Below are positions 53,661 to 63,733 of a stretch of 64,000 bases of DNA, in pieces; position 1 is the first letter of the stretch, and each line of letters opens with the position of its first letter. This DNA comes from Nitrosomonas sp. GTDB lineage: Bacteria; Pseudomonadota; Gammaproteobacteria; Burkholderiales; Nitrosomonadaceae. The notes beneath the pieces were generated by a model that ran no database searches, was not told the DNA's origin, and saw only the letters and a list, made by a program, of their open reading frames with translations. The stretch covers positions 124,001 through 188,000 of the forward strand of contig JAMXAG010000001.1 in the NCBI GenBank assembly GCA_024281675.1. The letters are read 5' to 3'. A program made the position numbers and the translations under genes.

Positions 53661-55400
53661 ATGTACCGTTACGATCAATATGACTATCAAATCGTACGCG
53701 AGCGAGTTGCGCAATTTAGCGATCAAGTGAGGCGCCGTCTTTCGGGAGAGCTGAAAGAAGAAGAGTTTATGCCTTTGAGGTTACAAAATGGTTTGTACAT
53801 GCAAATACATGGCTATATGTTGCGTATTGCGGTTCCATATGGCTTGATTTCCTCGGAGCAAATGCGCATGTTTGCGCATATTGCTCGCCAATATGATCGG
53901 GGCTACGGACACTTCACCACACGTCAAAATATCCAGTTCAATTGGCTTAAATTGCAAGATGTGCCTAGCATTTTAGCGGATCTTGCATCGGTCGAAATGC
54001 ATGCGATTCAAACGTCTGGCAATTGTGTGCGAAACATTACTTCGGATGAATTTGCGGGAGTTGCACAAGATGAGGTGGTAGATACACGACCTTACGCTGA
54101 AATTTTACGTCAATGGAGCACGTTTCATCCTGAGTTTGCTTATTTGCCGCGCAAATTCAAAATTGCTATCAGTGGCGCAAAAGAAGACCGTGCAGCTATT
54201 TATGCACATGATATCGGGTTGTCGGTTATTAAAAATGCACAAGGCGAAATCGGGTTCCGGGTATTGGTCGGTGGAGGATTGGGGCGCACGCCAATTATCG
54301 GTGTTGAGATTAGCGATTTTATACCGTGGCAACATATTCTTACCTATGTGGAATCTATTTTGCGCGTGTATAACCAGTATGGACGACGTGACAATAAATA
54401 TAAAGCGCGTATCAAGATATTAGTCAAAGCACTCGGCATTGATGAATTTAAGCGTCAAGTAGAGGAAGACTGGGAACATCTTAAAGATGGTTCGGGTACC
54501 CTGACGACTGAAGAGGTTGAGCGAGTATGCTCTTTCTTTATCGACCCAGCTTATGAAACGCTTCCTAACGATGATTTCAAGTTGAATGAATTCAAAGCCG
54601 ACAGTCGTTCTTTCTCAAACTGGATGTTGCGAAATGTGTTGCCACATCGACAACCTGGTTATGCCATTGTCGTGTTATCCATGAAGAAAGTTGGCAATGT
54701 TCCGGGAGATGCGACTGCAGAGCAAATGGAGGCAATGGCGGAGCTAGCGGATCGGTATAGCTTTGGGGAATTGCGTATCACACACAAGCAAAATGTGGTT
54801 CTGGCCGATGTTCGCAAAAAAGATTTGATTAGTTTGTGGCAAGAAGCAACGGCACACGAATTGACGGAACCGAATTTTGGGTTGCTGACTGACATTATCA
54901 GTTGCCCTGGAGCGGAGTTTTGTACATTGGCTAATGCACGTTCTATTCCATTGGCTAAAATGATTGCAGAACGGTTTGAAAATATTGATTTTCAGCATGA
55001 CATTGGTGATATCAGCTTGAATATTTCGGGTTGCATGAACGCTTGTGGGCAGCATCACATTGGGAATATCGGTATTACGGGTGTAGAGAAAAAAGACCAT
55101 GAAGAATGGTATCAAGTATCCATTGGCGGATCAGAAGGCAATGAAAGCTCGTTGGGTAAGATCATCGGCCCCTCTTTTTCGTTTAACCAAGTACCTGAAG
55201 TGATTGATCGCCTATTGCAAGTTTATTTGCGTAATCGAATCGAGACCGAGCGTTTTATTGATACGGTACGTCGAATAGGTCTTGCACCCTTTAAAGATTA
55301 TGTATATGCGGTTGAACTGACTGAAGAAGAAACTGCTGATGACAAGCATGCGGTAGTGCCAGCGCAGTATGATATTCCCTATTATTCTCCGAGATTTTAA
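53661..55400 (+). CDS. cysI: Sulfite/nitrite reductase hemoprotein, beta subunit type
   Basis: 579 residues, two repeats of the nitrite/sulfite reductase ferredoxin-like and siroheme domains. The [4Fe-4S]-siroheme ligands are Cys415 and Cys421 (CPGAEFC) with Cys458 and Cys462 (GCMNAC). TTRQNIQFNW and NVVLADV flank the substrate site. It reduces sulfite to sulfide for cysteine synthesis. AGGAG precedes the ATG. DUF934 follows after two bases. No CysJ flavoprotein is in the window, so electrons may come from ferredoxin or from another reductase. Confidence 0.93.
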   Translation: MYRYDQYDYQIVRERVAQFSDQVRRRLSGELKEEEFMPLRLQNGLYMQIHGYMLRIAVPYGLISSEQMRMFAHIARQYDRGYGHFTTRQNIQFNWLKLQDVPSILADLASVEMHAIQTSGNCVRNITSDEFAGVAQDEVVDTRPYAEILRQWSTFHPEFAYLPRKFKIAISGAKEDRAAIYAHDIGLSVIKNAQGEIGFRVLVGGGLGRTPIIGVEISDFIPWQHILTYVESILRVYNQYGRRDNKYKARIKILVKALGIDEFKRQVEEDWEHLKDGSGTLTTEEVERVCSFFIDPAYETLPNDDFKLNEFKADSRSFSNWMLRNVLPHRQPGYAIVVLSMKKVGNVPGDATAEQMEAMAELADRYSFGELRITHKQNVVLADVRKKDLISLWQEATAHELTEPNFGLLTDIISCPGAEFCTLANARSIPLAKMIAERFENIDFQHDIGDISLNISGCMNACGQHHIGNIGITGVEKKDHEEWYQVSIGGSEGNESSLGKIIGPSFSFNQVPEVIDRLLQVYLRNRIETERFIDTVRRIGLAPFKDYVYAVELTEEETADDKHAVVPAQYDIPYYSPRF

Positions 55401-55402
55401 CA

Positions 55403-55933
55403 ATGAAAATTATAAAAAATAAAACCATTGTCGAGGATAACTGGATTATATTGCGACTTGGCGAACAGCAGTCACCTGAAAGCGTACTGATACCTGATGG
55501 AAAAATCATTGTTCCGTTGCAAGTTTGGTTACAGCAACGGGAAGCTTTACTAAAGCGCTCTGAACTGGGTGTTTGGTTAGCCAGTGATGAGCGTGCAGAG
55601 TTGTTGAAAGATGATGTTGATAAATTTTCTGTAATCGCAGTGGATTTTCCGAAATTCTCTGATGGGCGCAGCTATTCCATTGCTTATAATTTGCGTGTAC
55701 GGCTTGGATATACTGGAGAATTACGTGCAATAGGTGACGTATTGCGTGATCAATTGTTTTATATGCAACGTGTTGGGTTTGATGCTTTTGAACCTCGTCC
55801 GGATCGTAAAATTGAGGATGCCATAAAGGGACTGAGCGATTTCTCAGAGTTTTATCAAAAGTCTGTTGATCAAAAGTTGCCGCTATTTCGCAGGGTGCAA
55901 CGCAGTAGAAATCCTACATCGGTGAGAAGTTAA
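55403..55933 (+). CDS. DUF934 domain-containing protein
   Basis: 176 residues with LIPDGKIIVPLQVWLQQREA and RPFSDGRSYS-like PKFSDGRSYSIAYNLR, GELRAIGDVLRDQLFYMQRV: the signature of DUF934. The family regularly follows cysI in betaproteobacteria and is thought to be needed for sulfite reduction; no enzymatic activity is established that I know of. It starts two bases after cysI, so translational coupling is certain or nearly so. Confidence 0.9.
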   Translation: MKIIKNKTIVEDNWIILRLGEQQSPESVLIPDGKIIVPLQVWLQQREALLKRSELGVWLASDERAELLKDDVDKFSVIAVDFPKFSDGRSYSIAYNLRVRLGYTGELRAIGDVLRDQLFYMQRVGFDAFEPRPDRKIEDAIKGLSDFSEFYQKSVDQKLPLFRRVQRSRNPTSVRS

Positions 55934-56190
55934 ATGGACATCAAATGCCTGTTATGGATGTTTTAGATGCAATAAAAATGCCCGTTCTAATAGTTCGATG
56001 GAAGGAGTGACCAATTGTGACTGTGTCGGTAACACGGGTTAGCGTTATGAAACGTTATTGGTAATAGGTAGAAAGAATTATTTTTTTTACAAAACTAATT
56101 CTTTTCCGTGCAGTGATAGATAGTGTTTTGAAATGATGAAAGTGTTTATATTCGTTGCGATGATTATGCCAGATTACACCATTTTTCTGC

Positions 56191-57387
56191 ATGGATAATA
56201 AGGAAAATATACGTGTATTAATCCTTGACGATGACAAGTTCATGCTTGAATTTGTTAGTCAGATGCTCGGGGAACTCGCTATCAGTGAAGTATTTTTGGC
56301 TGAAGACGGCAAAGCTGGTTTACGGGTTTTGTCGAATCAAACAGAATCGATTGATTTATTAATATGTGATATTGAAATGCCAGGTATGGATGGCATTGAG
56401 TTTTTGCGGAATATTGCAAACCAGAAATATAGTGGAAAAATCGTATTATTTTCTGGGATCGAGATTGATTTACTCAAAGCAACTGAGCGCTTAGCAATTG
56501 CACATGGATTAAATATTATTGGTACGTTGGCAAAACCGGTCACGTTAGATTCGTTGGCGGCCGTGCTTGAGAAGTTACCGCTGCCTATCCATAAAGCGTC
56601 GGATTACTCCACTCAAATTAGAATCTTTGATGTAGAAGAAATTAAACAGGCCTTGCGGGACAATCAAATAAGTGTGTTCTTTCAACCCAAAATTTCTGCA
56701 CTGACCCGTAAGGTGACAAGTGTTGAATGTTTGGCGCGTTGGTGTCATACAAAATATGGCTATATCTCTCCTGATAATTTTATTTCTGTTATTGAACAAG
56801 ATAATGATCTTATCAATGATTTTACCCGCAGTATTCTAAGAAAATCGGTTCAGCAATTGGAGATATGGTTGCAACAAGGAATCGATTTGAAAATTTCGGT
56901 TAATATCTCGATGGAAAATCTGGATCGGTTTAATCTGCCTGAGATTTATCAAGAAGTAGTGTGGAACTTCAATGTACCTACTGACCGAGTCATTTTAGAA
57001 ATTACCGAAGGAAATTTAGGAAAAGGTTTTGCGCAGACACTCGATATTTTGACGCGCTTCCGGTTGAAAGGCTTTGGTTTGTCCATTGACGATTTTGGTA
57101 CGGGCTATGCATCGATGGAAACACTTAAATATATGCCTTTTACGGAACTTAAAATTGATCGAATCTTTGTTCATAACGCGGCTGAAGATTTTGCCACGCG
57201 CGTTATTCTGGAATCCAGCATAAAATTGGGCAAAGCTTTTGGTTTGAATGTTGTGGTTGAAGGTGTTGAGACGCAAGCGGATTATGAGTTGGTTGCTGAG
57301 CTTGCGTGCGATGAAATTCAAGGCTATTTTGTTGCCAAACCGATGTTGCCAGATGAATTTATTCAATGGCTATCAGATTATCAATGA
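56191..57387 (+). CDS. Response regulator with EAL phosphodiesterase domain
   Basis: 398 residues. The receiver (about 1-125) has the phospho-Asp in LLICDIEMPGMDG and intact acids (ILDDDK). The EAL domain (about 150-398) has VECLARW where EALLRW is usual, so the Ala is Cys. The other catalytic residues are present: Asn in VNISMENL, Glu in ILEITEG, DDFGTGYAS, Lys in LKIDRIF, Glu in VVEGVET and Gln in EIQGYF. It should hydrolyse c-di-GMP when phosphorylated. No cognate kinase is adjacent; the hybrid kinase at 36542 is one candidate. Confidence 0.9.
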   Translation: MDNKENIRVLILDDDKFMLEFVSQMLGELAISEVFLAEDGKAGLRVLSNQTESIDLLICDIEMPGMDGIEFLRNIANQKYSGKIVLFSGIEIDLLKATERLAIAHGLNIIGTLAKPVTLDSLAAVLEKLPLPIHKASDYSTQIRIFDVEEIKQALRDNQISVFFQPKISALTRKVTSVECLARWCHTKYGYISPDNFISVIEQDNDLINDFTRSILRKSVQQLEIWLQQGIDLKISVNISMENLDRFNLPEIYQEVVWNFNVPTDRVILEITEGNLGKGFAQTLDILTRFRLKGFGLSIDDFGTGYASMETLKYMPFTELKIDRIFVHNAAEDFATRVILESSIKLGKAFGLNVVVEGVETQADYELVAELACDEIQGYFVAKPMLPDEFIQWLSDYQ

Positions 57388-57479
57388 TCCACACATCATC
57401 GAAGTAGTTACCGAGCGTCTTTTAATCTTAATAAAAATAAATAGACTGGTCACTGTATATAACAAACTTAAATATAACA

Positions 57480-60400
57480 ATGGATACTCAAAAAGGAAAT
57501 ACGACAGACTCATTGAATCTAAATTTTGGTCTTACCATTGCTGATCTTTATAGACGTGATGGACTCGTTAAGCTGGATCGGTTTTTTATCGATTTTTTAA
57601 GCACTAGTGATGATCCACTGTTACAAAGAATGGAATCTGCACGCGCATATCCGGAAAATCTACTACCAAAAGATGAATCAGCGTTATTGATCGATATTGC
57701 TCCGTGGTTAGAAGACTTTATTGCACGTCTATTTGGCATTACAAGTGAAGTGCAGCAATTAGCCGCCCAACACCATGAATTGGCTCCGTTGTATTTTTGC
57801 AAAAGGCAATTTGTGCAACGACGCGCCAAATCAAAAATCAACAATGACGAATTAGCTACGATTGATGGTTTGGCGTTGGAAAAAGAGTTAACGCAGGAAT
57901 TTGGTGGAATATTCTCGGAATTGATTTTTGCCAGTAAAGTTGTCGAGTGGATGGAAGCAGAAGCTAGCAATGAATCACGTTTGAATAAAGCATTGCGTTA
58001 TGCCGCATGGGCTCTGAGAACACCTGAAGGGCAGCGACATACTCACCAAGGTATCCTGTTCTCATCTCCAGCAAAGTTGGATTATCAAAGATTGTTGTCA
58101 TTAGAGACAGATGAAGCGGCAGGTTATCCTGTGCATGGACTGAATCATCATCGTGAACGTAATGGGTTTGCCTTGACTGATAAAGGCACCGATTTGATGG
58201 GCGCGTTGGATGAAGCCAATTATTGTATTTGGTGTCATGAACAAGGAAAAGATTCCTGTTCAAAAGGGTTTATACAAAAACCCAAATCACCCGATGAACC
58301 TCGAGCATTCAAAAAAAGTGAACTAGGCGCTTTATTAGCTGGGTGTCCATTGGAAGAGCGAATTTCCGAATTTCATAAACTGAAGGCGCAAGGTGTTGCA
58401 ATCGGTAGCTTGGCGATCATTGTCGTTGATAATCCGATGTGTGCTGGAACGGGCCATCGTATTTGTAATGATTGTATGAAATCTTGTATCTATCAGAAAC
58501 AGGATCCTGTGGATATTCCGCAGGCAGAAACACGAACATTAAAAGATGTATTGGAGCTGCCATGGGGATTTGAAATTTACAGTTTGCTCACGCGATGGAA
58601 TCCGTTAAACCTGCGTCGTCCAGTTCCTAAAGCAGCTTCAGGTCGCAAGGTCTTGGTGGTGGGAATGGGACCGGCTGGATACACGCTGTCACATCATCTG
58701 ATGAACGATGGCCATACCGTGGTTGGAATTGATGGACTTAAAATCGAACCATTGCCGGAGCTTATATCCGGTATCAATCAACAAGGTGAGCGCGTCTCTT
58801 TTAAAGCCATTCAACATATCAGTACGCTGGAAGAAGATCTTGATCAGCGTACCCCAGGTGGTTTTGGGGGAGTAGCAGAATATGGGATTACTGTTCGTTG
58901 GAACAAGAATTTCCTAAAAGTGATTCGTTTATTGCTTGAACGCCGTGAAGAATTTGCTTTGTTTGGTGGGATACGTTTCGGTGGCACACTGACTACCCAT
59001 GATGCATTTACGATGGGATTTGATCATGTTGCGTTGGCAAGTGGAGCGGGGCGTCCAACCATTCTCGATTTGCCGAATGGGTTGGCTCGAGGCGTGCGTG
59101 CGGCATCCGATTTTTTGATGGCGTTGCAATTAACAGGCGCTGCACAAAGTGATTCTATTGCTAACATGCAATTGCGTTTGCCTGTGATTGTGATAGGAGG
59201 TGGCTTGACGGCGATTGATACAGCCACAGAAGCATTAGCCTATTATCCTGTACAGGTTGAAAAATTCTTGAGGCGTTATGAAATATTGACTACTCTTCAG
59301 GGTGAAGACGCTGTTCGACAAGCGTGGGATGCGGAAGAGCAACTAATTGCGGATGAGTTTATCGCCCATGGACGGGCTATTCGCGCTGAACGCCAAGCTG
59401 CGCAGCAACAAGGGCGTGCGCCACGTATTATTCCTATGTTGCAATCTTGGGGGGGAGCAACCATTGCTTATCGGAAACGTTTGATTGATAGCCCCTCATA
59501 TACATTAAACCACGAAGAAGTAGAAAAAGCCTTAGAGGAAGGCATCTGGTTTGCTGAAGGATTAACACCTGAGCGAGTTAATGTAGATCAATGGGAGCAT
59601 ATGCATTCCGTTAATTTTTCCATTCAAAAACGCGATGAAAGCGGCCAATGGCAAGATTCTGGTAATGCTGAATTACCTGCACGGGCGTTGTTGGTTGCAG
59701 CCGGAACACAACCCAATACTGTACTGGCGAGGGAAGAAAGCGAACTGTATAAGCTCAGCGGCCGTTATTTTTCGGCCTGTGATGAGCAAGGGAATCTTGT
59801 TCATCCACAACCTGCCAACCCGAAGCCAGATACACCTATGGTGTTGATGAGTCGTTACAAAGACGACAAAGATGAGCGCTTTATTAGTTTCTTTGGAGAT
59901 CTGCATCCCTCTTATTCAGGGAATGTGGTTAAAGCAATGTCCAGCGCAAAGCAAGGTTATCCTACGGTAAGCCGTGTATTGGAACGTATTCAACCTGCAT
60001 CTCAACAATCAGCGCAGCAATTCTTTGCGGGATTGAACCAACAGTTGCGCCCAACGGTTCATAAAGTTGAAAGGTTGGCGCCCAATATTGTTGAAGTTGT
60101 CATTCATGCACCAATGGCGGCAGAGCACTTTCTTCCGGGGCAATTTTATCGCTTACAGAATTACGCCGCTTTTGCATCCAGTACTGGAGATACACATTTA
60201 GCAATGGAAGGTCTTGCATTAACAGGCGCATCAGTAGACATTGAGCATGGTTTGGTTTCGTTGATTGTGCTAGAAATGGGCGGATCTTCAGATCTTTGCA
60301 TGCGTTTAAAAACAGGTGAACCGGTTGTATTAATGGGGCCTACCGGAACACCAACTGAGATTCCATCTGGGAAAACTATAGTATTGGTTGGTGGTGGGTT

Positions 60401-61007
60401 AGGTAATGCTGTATTGTTCTCGATTGGCGCCGCTGCACGCGCGGCTGGGTCGAAAGTACTTTATTTTGCTGGCTACAAGAAACTGGTTGATCGTTACAAG
60501 GTAGCAGAAATCGAAACTGCTGCAGATATCGTCGTATGGTGTTGTGACGAAGCGCCAGGTTTTTCGCCAGCTCGTTCTCAAGATAAAAGCTTTGTCGGGA
60601 ATATTGTACAAGCGATGGTAGCGTATGGCAGTGGTGAGTTAGGTGATCAACCGGTTGCGCTCAGTGCGGCGGATCATATTATTGCAATTGGTTCAGATCG
60701 GATGATGGCTGCAGTCGGTGTTGCGCGTCATAATCAGTTGAAACCTTATCTTAAATCAGACCACTTTGCGATCGGATCGATTAATTCACCGATGCAGTGC
60801 ATGATGAAAGAAATTTGTGCACAATGCTTGCAGCCACATAAAGATCCTGCAACTGGAAAAATTACCTATGTGTTTTCTTGTTTTAATCAGGATCAACCGC
60901 TCGATCAAGTTGATTTTTCTGGATTGGCAACGCGCTTGCGCCAAAACACAGTACAAGAAAAATTGACCAATCATTGGATTAAAAAATGTTTGAGTGAAAT
61001 ACGTTGA
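57480..61007 (+). CDS. Large FAD-dependent, iron-sulfur oxidoreductase (GltD-like plus FNR-like fusion)
   Basis: 1175 residues. N-terminal region (about 1-240) unmatched. A GltD-type ferredoxin region follows with CIWCHEQGKDSC (about 249-260) and CAGTGHRICNDCMKSC (about 321-336). The FAD-binding part starts with VVGMGPAGYTLSHHL (about 393) and a second dinucleotide loop VIGGGLTAIDTATEA. The C-terminal third (about 850-1100) is a ferredoxin-NADP-reductase/PyrK-like module (HFLPGQFYRLQNY, VLVGGGLGNAVLFS) ending with CMMKEICAQCLQPH and VFSCFNQ, a likely 2Fe-2S site. It should move electrons between NAD(P)H and a ferredoxin or quinone partner. It could supply cysI nearby; this is inferred. Confidence 0.82.
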   Translation: MDTQKGNTTDSLNLNFGLTIADLYRRDGLVKLDRFFIDFLSTSDDPLLQRMESARAYPENLLPKDESALLIDIAPWLEDFIARLFGITSEVQQLAAQHHELAPLYFCKRQFVQRRAKSKINNDELATIDGLALEKELTQEFGGIFSELIFASKVVEWMEAEASNESRLNKALRYAAWALRTPEGQRHTHQGILFSSPAKLDYQRLLSLETDEAAGYPVHGLNHHRERNGFALTDKGTDLMGALDEANYCIWCHEQGKDSCSKGFIQKPKSPDEPRAFKKSELGALLAGCPLEERISEFHKLKAQGVAIGSLAIIVVDNPMCAGTGHRICNDCMKSCIYQKQDPVDIPQAETRTLKDVLELPWGFEIYSLLTRWNPLNLRRPVPKAASGRKVLVVGMGPAGYTLSHHLMNDGHTVVGIDGLKIEPLPELISGINQQGERVSFKAIQHISTLEEDLDQRTPGGFGGVAEYGITVRWNKNFLKVIRLLLERREEFALFGGIRFGGTLTTHDAFTMGFDHVALASGAGRPTILDLPNGLARGVRAASDFLMALQLTGAAQSDSIANMQLRLPVIVIGGGLTAIDTATEALAYYPVQVEKFLRRYEILTTLQGEDAVRQAWDAEEQLIADEFIAHGRAIRAERQAAQQQGRAPRIIPMLQSWGGATIAYRKRLIDSPSYTLNHEEVEKALEEGIWFAEGLTPERVNVDQWEHMHSVNFSIQKRDESGQWQDSGNAELPARALLVAAGTQPNTVLAREESELYKLSGRYFSACDEQGNLVHPQPANPKPDTPMVLMSRYKDDKDERFISFFGDLHPSYSGNVVKAMSSAKQGYPTVSRVLERIQPASQQSAQQFFAGLNQQLRPTVHKVERLAPNIVEVVIHAPMAAEHFLPGQFYRLQNYAAFASSTGDTHLAMEGLALTGASVDIEHGLVSLIVLEMGGSSDLCMRLKTGEPVVLMGPTGTPTEIPSGKTIVLVGGGLGNAVLFSIGAAARAAGSKVLYFAGYKKLVDRYKVAEIETAADIVVWCCDEAPGFSPARSQDKSFVGNIVQAMVAYGSGELGDQPVALSAADHIIAIGSDRMMAAVGVARHNQLKPYLKSDHFAIGSINSPMQCMMKEICAQCLQPHKDPATGKITYVFSCFNQDQPLDQVDFSGLATRLRQNTVQEKLTNHWIKKCLSEIR

Positions 61008-61108
61008 AACTACAGTAAAGAGTGTTACATATTCTAGAATTTTTGAATATAACGACAGAAATGTCGTTATAGGAATTGCGAGTAACATCGCAATATTTCT
61101 CCCAAAGT

Positions 61109-61145
61109 AACCGGAGGGGTTGATTGATGACCCCTCCGGTTTTTT
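61109..61145 (+). terminator. Strong rho-independent terminator
   Basis: AACCGGAGGGGT (61109-61120) pairs perfectly with ACCCCTCCGGTT (61130-61141) over a 9-base loop, followed by T residues. It ends the large oxidoreductase transcript and separates it from the convergent cphA gene. Confidence 0.95.
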
Positions 61146-61159
61146 CTCGTATGAGACTT

Positions 61160-63733
61160 CTAACCGAGAGCAATACGGTGATTAATTTGTCCTAAGGATT
61201 GTTCCACTTGATCAACCAAGATGAGACAAAGTTCTCCATCTTCTAAGTTAGAAAGTGCCGTATCGATTGCGATTGCCTCACCGACGATTTCACTCACTTT
61301 TCGTGTGCGACTAGCGTTGCCTAAACCCTCACGTAATAGAGATATTACTTCTCCATCGGCACGTCCACGCTGGCATTGGTCTTGATACAGTACTACTTTG
61401 TCGAAAGCATCGCCGATAATCCGAGTTTGCAGACGAATGTCTTCATCACGCCTATCACCTGCAGCGCTAATCACTACGGAGCGTTTTTTCGACGGAATAT
61501 TATCGATAGCGCTGACAAGTGCCTGTATAGCATCAGGATTATGGCCATAATCTGCAATCAGTGTGGCATTGCGGTAGTTGAAAAGATTGAAGCGGCCAGG
61601 TGCAGTTTGTGAATCGCTGATAAAGCTGCTTAAACCTTCACGTATGACTTTCCAATCAAATCCTAATGCCCAAGCCGCGCCGATCGCGGCCATTGCATTT
61701 TCAATTTGAAAATAGATGCTGCCATCTTGTGTAAGCGGGATGTTTTTTAATGCAATTTTATGTTCACCATTTTCACCAGAAGCGACAATATGCTGACCTT
61801 GCAAATAAATAACTCGTTTATGTTGAGCGTGATGCGTTGCCAATACTGGATGATGAAGATTATCGCGAGCGAAGAAAATGACAGACCCAGGACAATGTTC
61901 AGCCATGTCGACTACCAGTGGATCAGCGGCATTTAATACTGCATAACCGCTCGAAGCAACATTCTGTACGATAATTCTTTTAACTGCAGCCAATTCTTCC
62001 GCCGTATTGACATAGGCCATACCGAGATGATCGCCCATGCCGATATTGGTCACGATTGCTACATTGCAGCGATCAAATCCCAAGCCTTCGCGTAACATAC
62101 CACCACGGGCTGTCTCTAGCACAGCTGCATCTACATCTGGATGGAATAGTATATTGCGAGCACTTTTAGGGCCACTGCAATCTCCGGTATCGATACATTG
62201 CCCATTAACAAAAACACCATCGGTACAAGCAACACCGGCGCGTTGGTTGTTTCTTTCAAAGAGATTGCCAATTAATCGCGCGGTCGTTGTTTTGCCGTTG
62301 GTTCCAGTAATGGCGACAATTGGAATACGTGCGTCATCATTCTTATCAAACATATAATCGATAATAGTTTCGCCAACATGACGTGCTTTTCCGTATGACG
62401 GTTGCAAGTGCATACGTAGACCCGGAGCAGCATTTAATTCAATAATACCACCTCCCTGCTGTTCTAACGGATACATAACGTTGTCGCAAACTACATCGAC
62501 ACCACAGATATCCAAACCTACTACTTTTGCAGCAGCTATTACGCGTGCTGCTAATTCAGGATGAACATCGTCTGTAACATCTGTCGCGGTACCACCTGTT
62601 GATAAATTAGCATTGTTACGCAGAACGATGCGTATTCCTTTAGCGGGAATGGATTCAATCGTTAATCCCTGAGCAGCTAGGTGGGATACAGAAATTTCGT
62701 CTAAACGAATTTTCGTTAATGAAGTTGCATGCCCATTACCACGCAAAGGATCAAGATTAATTTTTTCTACTAATTGTTGAATGGTATGTATGCCGTCGCC
62801 AATGACTTGTGGAGGATTGCGTCTCGCGGCTGCCACCATTTTGTTACCGACCACCAACATGCGATAATCATTTCCTGGAATATAACGTTCAACTAAAACG
62901 TTGCTGCTGAATTCCGCAGCAATTGCAAAAGCAGATTCGACTTGTTCTTGAGTAGTGAGGTTAACCGTAACACCTTTGCCTTGGTTACTGTCCTGCGGTT
63001 TTACAACCACCGGTGCACCAATTTCACACGCCGCTAACCACGCGTCATTGGCATTATCGATTTCTTTTCCAAGTGGCACTGGGATGCCTGCGGCATGTAG
63101 TAGTCTTTTGGTCAATTCCTTATCTTGTACAATTGATTCAGCAACCGCGTTTGTTTTGTCGCTTTCAGATGCTTGAATTCGGCGTTGCTTGCTCCCCCAA
63201 CCGAATTGTACCAAACTGCCGTTGGTCAACCGGCGTACAGGAATATTGCGTGTAATAGCAGCATTTACGATTGATCCAGTGCTTGGCCCGAGACGAATAT
63301 CCTCGTAGAGATCACGTAGGTGAGAGAGTGCATCAGTTAAATTAAATGGAGTATCTTCAATTGCGGCGGTACAGAGTTGTAGTGCAACCTCAAATGCGAG
63401 TCTACCAACTTTTTCTTCTGTGTATTCAACTATCACCCGATACGTATTAAGCTCAGGCGTGTTCGCAGTACGACTAAATGTAATCGAACAGCCAATTTGT
63501 GTTTGCAGTGTCAGGGTAGTCAATTCAAGCACATGTGCCAGAGTAATTGAATCATGATGGCCGGCTGTTTGCAGTAAAGGTATTTCTGGAAAACGTTCAC
63601 GTAGGCGCGTTTCAAAACCATCCAGTGAGTTGATTTTGTTTTCAGAATCATCACAAAATACAGTTGCTTCGATTGAAGTGTGTTGACTCCATAAATTAGG
63701 GCCACGTAATGCCCGGATTTTTAGTACTTTCAT
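61160..63733 (-). CDS. cphA: Cyanophycin synthetase
   Basis: 857 residues in the usual three parts: an N-terminal domain (about 1-160, GPNLWSQHTSIEA); an ATP-grasp domain (about 220-480, VVKPQDSNQGKGVTVNL and IIELNAAPGLRMH); and a Mur-ligase-like domain with P-loop VAITGTNGKTTT (about 495). The enzyme adds Asp and Arg to cyanophycin, a nitrogen store. The ATG overlaps the stop of the upstream gene (ATGA at 63730-63733), so the two synthetases are translationally coupled. All visible motifs are intact. Confidence 0.93.
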   Translation of the reverse strand: MKVLKIRALRGPNLWSQHTSIEATVFCDDSENKINSLDGFETRLRERFPEIPLLQTAGHHDSITLAHVLELTTLTLQTQIGCSITFSRTANTPELNTYRVIVEYTEEKVGRLAFEVALQLCTAAIEDTPFNLTDALSHLRDLYEDIRLGPSTGSIVNAAITRNIPVRRLTNGSLVQFGWGSKQRRIQASESDKTNAVAESIVQDKELTKRLLHAAGIPVPLGKEIDNANDAWLAACEIGAPVVVKPQDSNQGKGVTVNLTTQEQVESAFAIAAEFSSNVLVERYIPGNDYRMLVVGNKMVAAARRNPPQVIGDGIHTIQQLVEKINLDPLRGNGHATSLTKIRLDEISVSHLAAQGLTIESIPAKGIRIVLRNNANLSTGGTATDVTDDVHPELAARVIAAAKVVGLDICGVDVVCDNVMYPLEQQGGGIIELNAAPGLRMHLQPSYGKARHVGETIIDYMFDKNDDARIPIVAITGTNGKTTTARLIGNLFERNNQRAGVACTDGVFVNGQCIDTGDCSGPKSARNILFHPDVDAAVLETARGGMLREGLGFDRCNVAIVTNIGMGDHLGMAYVNTAEELAAVKRIIVQNVASSGYAVLNAADPLVVDMAEHCPGSVIFFARDNLHHPVLATHHAQHKRVIYLQGQHIVASGENGEHKIALKNIPLTQDGSIYFQIENAMAAIGAAWALGFDWKVIREGLSSFISDSQTAPGRFNLFNYRNATLIADYGHNPDAIQALVSAIDNIPSKKRSVVISAAGDRRDEDIRLQTRIIGDAFDKVVLYQDQCQRGRADGEVISLLREGLGNASRTRKVSEIVGEAIAIDTALSNLEDGELCLILVDQVEQSLGQINHRIALG

